The notes under the pieces are model-generated. The model had not been told where the DNA came from. It saw only the letters and a program-made list of their open reading frames with translations, and made no database searches. A DNA stretch of 64,000 nt from an uncultured Atopobium sp. (lineage in GTDB: Bacteria > Actinomycetota > Coriobacteriia > Coriobacteriales > Atopobiaceae): positions 1 to 64,000 of the forward strand of contig CALKTD010000031.1 in assembly GCA_937997345.1 (NCBI GenBank). Direction: 5' to 3'. The position numbers and the translations under genes were made by a program. Below are positions 41,810-51,517 of the stretch, piece after piece (the first letter of the stretch is position 1; each line of letters opens with the position of its first letter).

Positions 41810-43234
41810 TTATTTTACCAAAGCATCACTAAATTGTGCAGCAACCTCGCCAGCAAGTGAAATTGTTCCACATGCTACAAAGCCCTTCTCGCGCAAGGCG
41901 TCCACTGCCTCAGGGACACTTTTAAAGACAGCTACCACGTTGGCGCCACAGGCTTTGTACAGCTCAGCAAGCTTGTCTGCATCCATGGCTCGATTATTGT
42001 CTGTCTGGGTTACCGCTACCTCAGGGAACTCTTTGGCGAGAAGTTCTGCGATGCCCTTAACGTCTTTATCTGCAAAAACAGCAGTCAAAAGCATGGGTCG
42101 GTTAGTAACTTCTGGCTCAATTGAGCGGATAGCAGTTAAGAACGTCTCTATTGACTGAGGGTTGTGAGCTGCATCGATAAGCACTAAAGGCTTAGGTTGA
42201 AGCAACTGGAATCTACCGGGTGTAGGGCACCTGGTTGTGGAGAAAAACGCTTTCTCAGCATCAAGCGGACGTCCAAGAAAATCCTCTGCTAGGCAGGTTG
42301 CCAGGGCAATGTTTGCAGCCTGGTAGCTTGGCTTAAGTGCGGCAAGATCCTCGTAAGTTGCACGCGGTGTCACAACCGTAAGCTCCAGCGGGAATCCAAT
42401 GCTCTTGGGCTTTTTGGTAATGAAGAAATGTGCATGAGGCAGCTCTGGATGGTCAGACGACTGACCAGCAGAAACCTCTCCCTCAACGTCTTCTGGCTTG
42501 TCAGCCACAAGAAGGGTTGGGACAACGCCCGCAGAAGCTGCTTGGGACAAAAATACGTCCTGGACGCTCTGAGGAGTTGTCGTTCCTACACCAAGCACGC
42601 AGGTACGACCAGGTTTGATGATGGCGGCCTTCTCGCCAGCAATAGCCTCGAGGGTGTCGCCTAAGATGCGCGTGTGGTCCAGGCCAACGCCCGTGATTGC
42701 AACAGAAGTGATGTTTTGAGCAGCACTTGTTGCGTCCCACCTGCCTCCCATACCACACTCAAGTACGCAGGCGTCAATTTCTGCCTCGGCAAAGACCACT
42801 AGAGCTGCGACAGTAAGTAGGTCAAACTCGGTGATGTCATAAGGACGCTCACCCACGGAAGCTCGTTTAGCATTGACGCGCTCCCCTGCTACCTGAGCTG
42901 CAGAGACGCCGTGAGCAAAAGCAGCCTCAGAAACAGGTGTGCCGTTAATCTCCATGCGCTCGGTATAGCTGATGAGCTCGGGAGACGTGTACAGAGCGGT
43001 CTTGAGACCCTCTCCCTTGAGCAGGGCTGCGATATATCTAGAGGTAGACGTTTTGCCGTTGGTGCCTGCAATCTGGACGCTCTTGAAGCAGAGGTCAGGA
43101 TTACCCAGCTCTTTGAGCATGTCCTCCACGCTCTCCAGCAAAGGCTGAATACCAAACTTCTTTGTATCGTGAAGCACCTTTAAAGACTGCTCATAGCTCA
43201 GCTCAGGCACAGAAAAAGGAACAGAATAACTCAT
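41810..43234 (-). CDS. folC: folylpolyglutamate synthase / dihydrofolate synthase
   Basis: A ~474-residue Mur-ligase-family enzyme adding glutamates to folate. It shows the P-loop VQIAGTNGKTSTSRYIAALL, TSPELISYTERMEINGTPVSE, ECGMGGRWDATSA, ITGVGLDHTRILGDTLEAIAGEKAAIIK, and CPTPGRFQLLQPKPLVLIDAAHNPQS, all FolC signatures. The ATG at 43234 is spaced better from AAGAGG than the one at 43243. It is the last gene of the unit fhs-fchA-folD-folE-folC. Whether it also acts as dihydrofolate synthase cannot be decided here. Confidence 0.93.
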   Translation of the reverse strand: MSYSVPFSVPELSYEQSLKVLHDTKKFGIQPLLESVEDMLKELGNPDLCFKSVQIAGTNGKTSTSRYIAALLKGEGLKTALYTSPELISYTERMEINGTPVSEAAFAHGVSAAQVAGERVNAKRASVGERPYDITEFDLLTVAALVVFAEAEIDACVLECGMGGRWDATSAAQNITSVAITGVGLDHTRILGDTLEAIAGEKAAIIKPGRTCVLGVGTTTPQSVQDVFLSQAASAGVVPTLLVADKPEDVEGEVSAGQSSDHPELPHAHFFITKKPKSIGFPLELTVVTPRATYEDLAALKPSYQAANIALATCLAEDFLGRPLDAEKAFFSTTRCPTPGRFQLLQPKPLVLIDAAHNPQSIETFLTAIRSIEPEVTNRPMLLTAVFADKDVKGIAELLAKEFPEVAVTQTDNNRAMDADKLAELYKACGANVVAVFKSVPEAVDALREKGFVACGTISLAGEVAAQFSDALVK

Positions 43235-43248
43235 TGTGCACATACCTC

Positions 43249-43836
43249 TTATAAACCAAGCAGACGCATAGCCTCTGCACGGGTTTTCTCGTTAGTCTTA
43301 AAAATGCCGCGAACCGCAGACGTGGTGGTCAAAGCACCCGATGCCCTAATGCCGCGCATACTCATGCACGTGTGCTCGGCCTCCATAACCACCAAAACAC
43401 CCAAGGGATCAAGCTCTTCTACCATAGCGTCTGCAATCTGGCCTGTAAGGCGCTCCTGTACCTGCAGACGGCGAGAATATCCGCTGACGCAGCGAGCAAT
43501 CTTGGAAAGGCCAGTAATGCGCCCATTTTGTGGAATGTAGCAGACGTGTGCCTTGCCCACAAAGGGCAAAATGTGATGCTCGCAAGTAGACGAGAAAGGA
43601 ATGTCGCGGACAATAACCATCTCTTTATTGCCCTCTTCATGGAACAGCTTGTGCAGGTGAGCTGCAGGATCTTCCTGCATACCACCAAAGAGTTCCACGC
43701 AAGCACGAGCAACACGGTCTGGTGTATCAAGCAGACCTTCTCGCTCTGGATCCTCACCAATAGCAAGCAAAAACTCCTTCACCGCGGCTTTTACGCGCTC
43801 TTGGTCAAGCTCTTTATAGTTATTCTCTGCTGCCAC
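43249..43836 (-). CDS. folE: GTP cyclohydrolase I
   Basis: A 195-residue enzyme starting folate synthesis from GTP. Signatures: GEDPEREGLLDTPDRVARACVELFGG, VRDIPFSSTCEHHILPFVGKAHVCYIPQ with the zinc/active-site Cys-His-His, GLSKIARCVSGYSRRLQVQERLTGQIADAM, and AEHTCMSMRGI (third zinc ligand Cys). It lies between folD and folC with short gaps (5-21 bases). Confidence 0.96.
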   Translation of the reverse strand: MAAENNYKELDQERVKAAVKEFLLAIGEDPEREGLLDTPDRVARACVELFGGMQEDPAAHLHKLFHEEGNKEMVIVRDIPFSSTCEHHILPFVGKAHVCYIPQNGRITGLSKIARCVSGYSRRLQVQERLTGQIADAMVEELDPLGVLVVMEAEHTCMSMRGIRASGALTTTSAVRGIFKTNEKTRAEAMRLLGL

Positions 43837-43857
43837 AGGGCAACCTACCTTTCACTC

Positions 43858-44727
43858 TTATGCAAGCGTCCTTTGAGCTGCGGCGATAACATGGCGAGCA
43901 AGAATTGCGGTAGTCACGCTACCTACACCGCCAGGAACAGGAGTGTAAGCGCTCACCAGAGGAGCTACCTGCTCTGTGTTGACGTCGCCAACAAGCTTTT
44001 GAGCTGCTTCATCCCAGTTAATACCCACGTCAATGATGGTTTGTCCGGCTCTTACGAAGTCAGCTCCAATAAGGTGCGCACGACCTGCAGCCACAACCAC
44101 AACATCTGCCTGCTTAAGCGTAGCGGCAAGGTCTTTGGTCTTGCTGTGACACACCGTCATTGTCGCGTTCCTTGCGCTTAAAAGCGCAGCTACCGGACGA
44201 CCAATGACATTTGAGCGACCAACAACTGCAACAGACGCTCCCTCAAGGGGTACCTGGTAAAAATCGAGAAGCGCCAGAACTGCCTCTGCGGTACAAGGTC
44301 CCAGTGCGCCAGGAGTTCCGCAAAGTGTTGCCAGCAACATGGAATCAGTTGCGCAATCAACATCTTTTTCTGGGACTAGATGCTGAAGTGCTTCATGCTC
44401 ATCAATTCCAGCAGGAAAAGGACGCATAGGCAGACAACCATGCACCGATGCGTCGGCAGAAACCTGGTCAAACGTAGCATTTACCTGCTCTTGTGTAGCG
44501 TCTTCTGGAAGCTCAATGGTCTCTACTTCAAAGCCAACCTTCTCTGCACGCGTATATGCCGCACGCTCATAGGTAAGGTCATCGCTTTTCTGCCCTATAC
44601 GAACAATAACCAGCTTAGGAGTTACCCCTTGTGCGCGAAGTTCCTTGACCTGAGCAGCAAGTTCTTCAGTTATCGCCTTAGCAACAGGGGCGCCACGAAG
44701 CTCCTGTGACAGAGTCTCTGAGCGCAT
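43858..44727 (-). CDS. folD: FolD-type methylene-THF dehydrogenase, apparently without cyclohydrolase residues
   Basis: A 289-residue FolD homologue. NADP-binding VVGRSNVIGRPVAALL and KDVDCATDSMLL are normal. However, aligning with E. coli FolD, the catalytic pair Tyr50/Lys54 reads Tyr53-Glu-Arg-Ala-Ala57, so the essential Lys is Ala, and Gln98 of the motif VQLPLP is Met101 (PMRPFPAGID). Both residues serve the cyclohydrolase reaction and support catalysis. The next gene upstream encodes a cyclodeaminase/cyclohydrolase-family protein that can supply that step. I therefore expect a dehydrogenase-only enzyme. The ORF starts 1 base after the fchA stop and is in the same operon. Confidence 0.9.
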   Translation of the reverse strand: MRSETLSQELRGAPVAKAITEELAAQVKELRAQGVTPKLVIVRIGQKSDDLTYERAAYTRAEKVGFEVETIELPEDATQEQVNATFDQVSADASVHGCLPMRPFPAGIDEHEALQHLVPEKDVDCATDSMLLATLCGTPGALGPCTAEAVLALLDFYQVPLEGASVAVVGRSNVIGRPVAALLSARNATMTVCHSKTKDLAATLKQADVVVVAAGRAHLIGADFVRAGQTIIDVGINWDEAAQKLVGDVNTEQVAPLVSAYTPVPGGVGSVTTAILARHVIAAAQRTLA

Positions 44728-44728
44728 G

Positions 44729-45382
44729 TTATGCCTCCTGTCTCAGCTGTGCGCTCACCGCATCACTTACGGCATCCGCGCGTGATACATAGGTATCCAA
44801 AAGTTTATCTGCCTCATCAAGCAGCGTTTGAGCATACGCTGCATCACGCATGGAGCGTGTGTTTACAAACAACGTGTGAGAAGCTGCAATCAAAGCTCCG
44901 CGTGCCAGAGCAGCACCGCAACCTACGTCGGATAAAAGCATACGAGATCCCTTGATAAGCATCTCTTCGAGAAGTTCAATGGACTCGCACACTTTTCTCA
45001 TAACCTTCAGCGGAGGTTGAGCTGCTTCTTTAAGAGCATCCTCAACAATCTCTACGCGCTTTGGATCATCTTTAGACACACTAAACGCACTAGAAACCAG
45101 CAAAAACTGGCGAGAGTCCTCATCCATAAGCTCCATGAAGTCTTGGCGAAGAGCTCCAGCTCGGGCGATGTATTTTACAAGATCATCTTCATGCTGAGCA
45201 TAGGCAGGTTTTCCTTGTGCGTACACACCGGCCATTGAAGCCAAAGACACTGCAAGTGCCCCTACATAAGCGGCAGCACTACCGCCACCAGGAATAGGTT
45301 CTTTAGCAGCAAGATGTTGAGCATAAGAATCTGCGCTATAGGTTGTAAACGCAACTTCTTCAGGTGAAGAGGGATAAGACAT
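44729..45382 (-). CDS. cyclodeaminase/cyclohydrolase family protein (FchA-like)
   Basis: A 217-residue all-helical protein of the formiminotransferase-cyclodeaminase C-terminal family. Signature IPGGGSAAAYVGALAVSLASMAG near the N-terminus, then DEDSRQF, and LLSDVGCGAALARGALIAASHTLFVNTRSM. Members act as methenyl-THF cyclohydrolase (FchA) or formimino-THF cyclodeaminase. No formiminotransferase gene is near, and the flanking genes are fhs and a FolD lacking cyclohydrolase residues, so FchA activity is favoured. The ATG shares one base with the fhs stop (TAATG). Confidence 0.88.
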   Translation of the reverse strand: MSYPSSPEEVAFTTYSADSYAQHLAAKEPIPGGGSAAAYVGALAVSLASMAGVYAQGKPAYAQHEDDLVKYIARAGALRQDFMELMDEDSRQFLLVSSAFSVSKDDPKRVEIVEDALKEAAQPPLKVMRKVCESIELLEEMLIKGSRMLLSDVGCGAALARGALIAASHTLFVNTRSMRDAAYAQTLLDEADKLLDTYVSRADAVSDAVSAQLRQEA

Positions 45383-47055
45383 TAGAAAAGACCCACAATT
45401 CTTCCATCATCAAGAACATCAATATGCTCTGCAGCAGGAACCTTTGGAAGTCCCGGCATGGTCATAATAGAGCCAGTAAGGCAGACCACAAAGCCAGCAC
45501 CTGCAGAAACACGAACTTCTCGCACGGTAATCTTAAAGTTTTCTGGAGCACCCAATTTGGTCTGATCGTCAGTAAAGGAATACTGGGTTTTTGCCATACA
45601 AATAGGGAGCTCACCAAAGCCAAGCTCTTCAAGCTGCTGAAGCTGCTTGGCGGCACTTGGAGCAAATTCAACGTCATCTGCGTGGTAAATCTTGGTAGCA
45701 ATGTCGTTAATTTTCTGCTTCAAAGACTCTTTGACGTCGTATGCAAAGGTGAGCTTAGACTCAGTCTGGCAAAGGCGCATGACCTCTTCTGCCAGAGCCT
45801 GGCCGCCCTTTCCACCCTTTGCCCAAACCTCAGACAGGACAACGTTTACGCCACGCTTCTTGCACTCCTCCTCTACCAGAGCAAGCTCTTCAGAGGTATC
45901 GGTTGGGAATGCATTGATAGCAACAACTACAGGAAGACCGTAAACCGTCTGGATGTTGTCAACATGGCGGAGCAAGTTAGGAATGCCCTCTTTAAGCGCC
46001 TCAACGTTTTGCTGGTTAAGGTCTGCTTTGGCAACGCCGCCGTTGTACTTAAGAGCGCGAACGGTTGCCACCAGAACAACAGCTGAGGGAGCAAGGCCAG
46101 TAGCCCTACACTTAATGTCCAAGAACTTCTCGGCACCAAGGTCTGCGCCAAAACCAGCTTCGGTAACAACGTAATCAGCAAGACGCAGAGCAGTCTTTGT
46201 TGCCTCAACGGTATTGCAACCGTGAGCTATGTTGGCAAAAGGTCCACCGTGAACAAGAGCAGGTGTGTGCTCAAGCGTCTGGACCAAATTAGGCTGAATA
46301 GCGTCTTTGAGCAGCGCTGTCATAGCGCCCTCTGCGTGGATATCGCTGACGGTAACAGGCTTACGGTCATAGGTGTAGGCAATAACCATTCTGCCCAGGC
46401 GCTCTTTAAGATCTTTGATGCCCGAAGCAAGGCAGAATACAGCCATGACCTCGGAGGCAACGGTAATATCAAAGCCGTCTTGTCTTGGCATGCCGTCTGC
46501 AATGCCGCCAAGTCCGTCAACAACGTTTCTGAGCTGGCGATCGTTCATGTCTACGCAGCGCTTCCACACAACACGACGTGGATCAATGTTAAGACTGTTG
46601 CCCTGCTTAATATGGTTATCCAGCATGGCTGCACACAAGTTATTTGCAGCGCCAATAGCGTGGAAGTCACCGGTAAAGTGAAGGTTAATGTCCTCCATAG
46701 GAACTACCTGGGCATAGCCACCGCCCGCAGCGCCACCCTTGACGCCAAAGACGGGTCCCAAAGAAGGCTCTCTAAGGGCCAACATGGCAGACTGTCCCAA
46801 GCTGGTCAAGGCATCCGCCAAACCTACCGAGGTAGTAGTCTTTCCCTCGCCTGCTGGCGTTGGATTAATAGCGGTTACCAGCACAAGCTTTCCACGAAGA
46901 GGCTTGTCTTCCAGGGCACGTGCATCAAGCTTTGCTTTATAACGACCATAAGGCTCAAGCAAATCCTCTGAAATACCTGCGCGCTTTGCCACCTCAAAGA
47001 TGGGAAGCATCTCGGATGATTGAGCAATCTCGATATCGGATCTAACCTCAGACAT
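45382..47055 (-). CDS. fhs: formate--tetrahydrofolate ligase
   Basis: A 557-residue ATP-dependent enzyme making 10-formyl-THF. P-loop TPAGEGKTTTSVGLADAL (about residues 66-83), LREPSLGPVFGVKGGAAGGGYAQVVPMEDINLHFTGDFHAIGAANNL, and PALVHGGPFANIAHGCNT are hallmark blocks; the C-terminus has RVSAGAGFVVCLTGSIMTMPGLPK. It heads the C1-folate operon. In fermenters without a full Wood-Ljungdahl pathway it serves purine and methyl synthesis from formate. Confidence 0.97.
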   Translation of the reverse strand: MSEVRSDIEIAQSSEMLPIFEVAKRAGISEDLLEPYGRYKAKLDARALEDKPLRGKLVLVTAINPTPAGEGKTTTSVGLADALTSLGQSAMLALREPSLGPVFGVKGGAAGGGYAQVVPMEDINLHFTGDFHAIGAANNLCAAMLDNHIKQGNSLNIDPRRVVWKRCVDMNDRQLRNVVDGLGGIADGMPRQDGFDITVASEVMAVFCLASGIKDLKERLGRMVIAYTYDRKPVTVSDIHAEGAMTALLKDAIQPNLVQTLEHTPALVHGGPFANIAHGCNTVEATKTALRLADYVVTEAGFGADLGAEKFLDIKCRATGLAPSAVVLVATVRALKYNGGVAKADLNQQNVEALKEGIPNLLRHVDNIQTVYGLPVVVAINAFPTDTSEELALVEEECKKRGVNVVLSEVWAKGGKGGQALAEEVMRLCQTESKLTFAYDVKESLKQKINDIATKIYHADDVEFAPSAAKQLQQLEELGFGELPICMAKTQYSFTDDQTKLGAPENFKITVREVRVSAGAGFVVCLTGSIMTMPGLPKVPAAEHIDVLDDGRIVGLF

Positions 47056-47131
47056 GTTGTTCCTAACCTAAAGTGGACTGTTTGCACGTACTAAACACAA
47101 GATGCGGCCGTTACGCCGCATCAAGTTTTAC

Positions 47132-49837
47132 TTATGAGAAGTCAGCAATCTGCTGTTCTAGTTGAGCAACAAGCGTAGCAAGTTCTTCTGCGCGTGCACG
47201 TTTCTTCTCGATAACTTCAGGTGCTGCCTTAGCAACAAATCCCTGGTTAGCAAGGGTACGCTCCACACCAGAGAGTTCCTTCTGTGCAGACTCAAGGTCT
47301 TTCTGAAGACGCTTGGCCTCTGCGGCAAGGTCAACAAGCTCGCCAAGAACAACATACATTTCAAGGCCAGCATCGGTGACAGAAACAGAACCAGAAGGCT
47401 TCTGAGGAGCCTCAGCAACCTCAAGCGAGCTTACGCGACCAACGTTCTGGATAAAGGCTGCCTGCTCCTTCAGCGCTGCAACATCCTGTGCTGGAGCTTT
47501 AACCACAACAGCAAGGTCTGTCTTTGGAGACAGCCTGTAACGAGCGCGAGAAGAACGAACAGCAGAAACAACAGTCTTAGCAAGCGAGAAGTTATGCTCA
47601 GCTGCCTCGTCAACAAAGCTAGCAAGCTTCTCTGGATCTGGCCACTCAGAGATCATCAGGAACTCTGCATCATGGCTTAAAAGACCAGATGCAGGAAGGG
47701 CATCCCAAACGCTCTCGGTAACAAATGGCATGGCAGGGTGCAAAAGCCTCATGCTGACATCCAGGACAAAGACAAGGTTGCGCTGAACCTGCAGGCGCTG
47801 ATCAGGAGTTCCGTCAAGAAGACGACCCTTGCAGAGCTCAATATACCAGTCGCAGACATCATTCCAGAAGAAGGACTGAATGTTGCGAGCATACTCACCA
47901 AAGCCGTAGGTCTCAAGCTGCTCAGTCGTCTCTGCAACAACCTTTGCAAGGCGCGAGAACATCCATGCATCTTCTGGTGTCTCTGCCTTTGGCATGCCAG
48001 CTGTGTAGCCGTCAAGATTCATCTGAACAAAGCGACTTGCATTCCAAATCTTAGTAACAAAAGAACGTGCCTGATCAGTTCTTGGAGACTCAATAAGCTC
48101 ACGGGTCTTCTTATCAAGAACAGCATCAAACTTAACGTCCTGATTGTTAGTGATAAGTGTAAGCAGGTTATAACGCATTGCGTCTGCACCGTACTTAGCA
48201 ATCAGGTCCATAGGATCTACGCCGTTGCCCTTTGACTTGGACATACGGCTGCCGTCCTTGGCCAAAATAGTTGCGTAGATATAAACATCGTGGAATGGAA
48301 TCTCTTTGGTGAAATAGAGCGAGCTCATAATCATGCGAGCAACCCAAAGAGCAATGATGTCTCGAGCGGTTACCAAAACCTGTGTTGGATGGTGGCCCTC
48401 AAGCAGCTCAGGATGGTTTGGCCAGCCCTGTGTTGCAAAAGTCCACAGCTGAGAAGAAAACCAAGTATCCAGAACGTCCTCATCCTGATGAACATGATGT
48501 CCCCCACACTTTGGACAGACATCAGTATCTTCCATAAGCGCATCCTGCCAGCCACAATCATCGCAGTAGAACACAGGAATGCGGTGTCCCCACCAAAGCT
48601 GCCTGGAGATATTCCAGTCGCGGAGATTCTCCATCCAAGTAAGGTAGGTCTGAGTCCAACGCTCTGGGTGGAAGGTAACCTGACCGTCTTTAACTACCTG
48701 TGCTGCAGACTCTTTGAGCTTATCGACAGCAACAAACCACTGCTCAGAGAGCCATGGCTCAAGAGTTGTGCCGCAGCGGTAGCAATGCATAACAGAGTGA
48801 TCAAGGTCTTCGATGTGATCAAGCAGGCCATGCTCTTCAAACCAAGCAACAATAGCCTCACGAGCCTGATCCCTATCAAGACCAGAGAACTCACCATAGC
48901 CGTCAACAACAACAGCATGCTCATCAAAGATGTTGATCTGCTCAAGGTTATGAGTCTGACCCATAGCAAAGTCATTAGGATCATGAGCTGGAGTTACCTT
49001 AACAAAACCGGTACCAAAGCCTGCATCAACATGCCAGTCAGAGAAAATTGGAATCTCTCGATTAACAATGGGCAAAATAACAGTCTTTCCAACAAGATCA
49101 GCCTTTTCTTGATCTTGAGGAGAAACAGCTACGCCAGTATCACCCAGCATAGTCTCTGGACGAGTAGTTGCTACAGTAATGTATTCAACGCCATTAACAG
49201 GCTCTTTGAGCGGGTAACGCAGGTACCAAAGATGGCCCTTCTCGTCAGCGTACTCTGCCTCATCGTCAGAGATAGAAGTCTCGCAATGAGGACACCAGTT
49301 TACGATGCGCTTACCGCGATAAATGAGCTGGTCATGATACCAGTCAACAAAGACCTTACGCACTGCCTGAGTGTACTCAGGAGACATAGTGAACTTCTCG
49401 TCATTAAAATCAATGGAGCAGCCCATGCGCTTAATCTGAGAAACAATGGTTCCGCCGTACTCGCGCGTCCAATCCCAGCAAGCCTCCAGGAACTTCTCGC
49501 GACCAATTTCCAGGCGAGAAATACCCTCTGACTTAAGCTTCTTATCAACCTTAGTCTGGGTTGCAATGCCTGCATGGTCGGTTCCAAGAATCCAACGAGT
49601 TGAATAACCGCGCATGCGAGAATAACGAATGTAGGTGTCCTGGATGGTGTCATCCATGGCATGGCCCATGTGAAGGATGCCGGTAACGTTTGGTGGAGGG
49701 ATAACTACCGTACGGTCTTCAGTTCCCTTACTACGACCATAGCAATCTGCCTTTATCCACTTTTCAATGAGCTCAGGCTCAGCTGCCTGAGGATCATAAT
49801 TCTTGGGCATTTCTTCCACAGTAATCTTGCCTTTCAT
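47132..49837 (-). CDS. valS: valine--tRNA ligase
   Basis: A 901-residue class I synthetase. HIGH motif PPNVTGILHMGHAMDD, editing-domain ATTRPETMLGDTGVAV, KMSKS as SRMSKSKGNGVDP, and an anticodon-binding region. A cysteine cluster (CDDCGWQDALMEDTDVCPKCGG) inserted in the catalytic domain probably binds zinc. The last ~70 residues form the coiled coil typical of ValRS (AEAKRLQKDLESAQKELSGVE). Starts at 49837 or 49810 (MPKNYDPQ) are both possible; neither has a strong Shine-Dalgarno. The upstream spacer has no T-box. Confidence 0.96.
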   Translation of the reverse strand: MKGKITVEEMPKNYDPQAAEPELIEKWIKADCYGRSKGTEDRTVVIPPPNVTGILHMGHAMDDTIQDTYIRYSRMRGYSTRWILGTDHAGIATQTKVDKKLKSEGISRLEIGREKFLEACWDWTREYGGTIVSQIKRMGCSIDFNDEKFTMSPEYTQAVRKVFVDWYHDQLIYRGKRIVNWCPHCETSISDDEAEYADEKGHLWYLRYPLKEPVNGVEYITVATTRPETMLGDTGVAVSPQDQEKADLVGKTVILPIVNREIPIFSDWHVDAGFGTGFVKVTPAHDPNDFAMGQTHNLEQINIFDEHAVVVDGYGEFSGLDRDQAREAIVAWFEEHGLLDHIEDLDHSVMHCYRCGTTLEPWLSEQWFVAVDKLKESAAQVVKDGQVTFHPERWTQTYLTWMENLRDWNISRQLWWGHRIPVFYCDDCGWQDALMEDTDVCPKCGGHHVHQDEDVLDTWFSSQLWTFATQGWPNHPELLEGHHPTQVLVTARDIIALWVARMIMSSLYFTKEIPFHDVYIYATILAKDGSRMSKSKGNGVDPMDLIAKYGADAMRYNLLTLITNNQDVKFDAVLDKKTRELIESPRTDQARSFVTKIWNASRFVQMNLDGYTAGMPKAETPEDAWMFSRLAKVVAETTEQLETYGFGEYARNIQSFFWNDVCDWYIELCKGRLLDGTPDQRLQVQRNLVFVLDVSMRLLHPAMPFVTESVWDALPASGLLSHDAEFLMISEWPDPEKLASFVDEAAEHNFSLAKTVVSAVRSSRARYRLSPKTDLAVVVKAPAQDVAALKEQAAFIQNVGRVSSLEVAEAPQKPSGSVSVTDAGLEMYVVLGELVDLAAEAKRLQKDLESAQKELSGVERTLANQGFVAKAAPEVIEKKRARAEELATLVAQLEQQIADFS

Positions 49838-50002
49838 ATGCTGACAACATCGTCAAAATTTGCTTCATTTATTCTACTAATAAAAGACGACTTATGGGGC
49901 GCTTTCTTACCATTAGTTAAAATTACTATCGGTCTACACTTCTTGAAGCGTAGGTAAAGTAACAAGCTATACTATCTGCAGATACTTTTTATGAGGAGCT
50001 CT

Positions 50003-50737
50003 ATGTCTGCCACAATTCCTGAAGCCACTGCTCGACTTGAACTTGTCCTGGGAAAGGATCGCCTTGGACAGATTCAAAATTCCTGCGTCATGGTCTTAGG
50101 GCTTGGCGGTGTTGGTTCAAACTGTGTTCAAGCGCTGGCCAGAGGCGGTATAGGCTCGTTTGTTTTAGTGGATGCCGATGCAGTAGAAGCATCCAACCTT
50201 AATAGACAGGCTATTGCCTATGTGAGCACCATTGGAAAAAGAAAAGTTGACGTTACCAAAGAGATGATTCTGGACATTAATCCAGACGCTCATGTGGTCA
50301 CACTTGACGCGTTTTTGCTTAAAGACAACGTTGACGAGCAGCTCTCTGCTCTTCCAAAACCAGATGTTGTAGTTGATGCTATCGATACCATTTCTGCCAA
50401 ATTAGCTGTTGTGGCATGGTGTCAGAAAAACGATATCTACCTCATCTCCAGCATGGGCGGCGGCAATAAAATCCACCCAGAACTCTTGGAAATTACTACG
50501 CTTTCAAAAACGCATACCGATGCTCTTGCAAGGGTAATGAGAAAAGAGTCCAAAAAGCGCGGACTTGCCGACTTCCGTGTTCTCTACTCCCCTGAGCCAG
50601 CGCGACCAGTTTTTGCACCAGAGGGCGCAACGGGCAAATCTGCCAAGCTAGGAACTATGTCCTACTACCCTCCTATTATGGGACAGATGATTGCCTCAGA
50701 CGTCATTCTGCATCTTTCGGGACTTGATCATGAGTAA
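50003..50737 (+). CDS. tcdA: ThiF/E1-like enzyme, TcdA type (tRNA t6A dehydratase)
   Basis: A 244-residue E1-like adenylating protein. Nucleotide binding LGLGGVGSNCVQALARGG, DADAVEASNLNRQAIAYVSTIGKRKVDV, and DAIDTISAKLAVVAWCQKNDIYLISSMGGGNKI match the TcdA (CsdL) family that cyclises t6A37 on tRNA. The ATG at 50003 has GAGGAG at good distance. The last codons overlap the tatD start by 8 bases. Other ThiF relatives are possible but there is no ThiS-like gene nearby. Confidence 0.85.
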   Translation: MSATIPEATARLELVLGKDRLGQIQNSCVMVLGLGGVGSNCVQALARGGIGSFVLVDADAVEASNLNRQAIAYVSTIGKRKVDVTKEMILDINPDAHVVTLDAFLLKDNVDEQLSALPKPDVVVDAIDTISAKLAVVAWCQKNDIYLISSMGGGNKIHPELLEITTLSKTHTDALARVMRKESKKRGLADFRVLYSPEPARPVFAPEGATGKSAKLGTMSYYPPIMGQMIASDVILHLSGLDHE

Positions 50738-51500
50738 CCTTACGTACTTTGATGCGCACGTCCATGCCAACCTTATGGACACTCCACTCAATGTAGCGAG
50801 AAGTTCCCATGACGCCGGATTAGGTTTCTTTACCTGCGGTGTTACTCCTCAGGACTACCTAGAACTTGCTCCTCAGCTTACGCAAGACAACATCCGTGTG
50901 GGACTAGGAGCACATCCCTGGTACATCTCTGATGGGCGCGTTACTGAAAAAGATATAGAGCTCCTGCTAGAGCTTATGGAGCAGACGCCTTACCTTGGCG
51001 AGATTGGACTAGATTTTTCTTCTCGCTATTGTGTTGATGGGTTGCAAGATTTGCAGGTTAAAGCTTTTACGCAGATTTGCAAGCGCGCAGCAGAGCTTTC
51101 ACGCAACGACCAGCCACGAGTGCTCTCGATGCACACCGTGAGAAGCGTTGATGCGGTATTAAACACTCTTGAGCAGACAGGAGCCGCTCAAGAGTGTGTT
51201 CCTATCATCCATTGGTTTAGCGGTAGCTCAGAAGAGCTCCAAAGGGCTATTAAGCTTGGCTGTTGGTTCTCTGTTGGTGAGATGAGCCTAAAGACTAAGC
51301 GCGGTCGTGAATACGCTAAGGTCTACCCAAAAGATAAACTCCTTACCGAGACTGACCTTCCCTCCAGTGATCACACAGATATTGACGCACTTGACATTGT
51401 GGACAGCCTTAAGCGAGCTCTTCTCGGGCTCAGTGAGGCCCGTGGATACTCTGTGCAAAGTGAAGTAATGGCAAACGCAGCAGGCGTTTTTGGCGTCTAA
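50730..51500 (+). CDS. TatD family metal-dependent hydrolase
   Basis: A 256-residue TIM-barrel protein with FDAHVHANL (first metal His pair), VGLGAHPWY, YLGEIGLDFSSRY (Glu), VLSMHTVRSVD and IIHWFSGSSEELQRAIKLGCWFSVG, and the last Asp in LLTETDLPSSD. TatD relatives are 3'-5' DNA exonucleases or D-aminoacyl-tRNA deacylase-like. The gene overlaps tcdA by 8 bases and starts after GGGA; the upstream ATG at 50691 lies inside tcdA. Diverged compared with standard TatD (~260 residues), but the metal site looks complete. Confidence 0.82.
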   Translation: MSNLTYFDAHVHANLMDTPLNVARSSHDAGLGFFTCGVTPQDYLELAPQLTQDNIRVGLGAHPWYISDGRVTEKDIELLLELMEQTPYLGEIGLDFSSRYCVDGLQDLQVKAFTQICKRAAELSRNDQPRVLSMHTVRSVDAVLNTLEQTGAAQECVPIIHWFSGSSEELQRAIKLGCWFSVGEMSLKTKRGREYAKVYPKDKLLTETDLPSSDHTDIDALDIVDSLKRALLGLSEARGYSVQSEVMANAAGVFGV

Positions 51501-51517
51501 GTGTTAAAGTCTTACGT

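Noticed and set aside
49838..50002. T-box riboswitch before valS
   Set aside because: The spacer is about 150 bases, AT-rich, and lacks the T-box consensus and specifier-loop structure.
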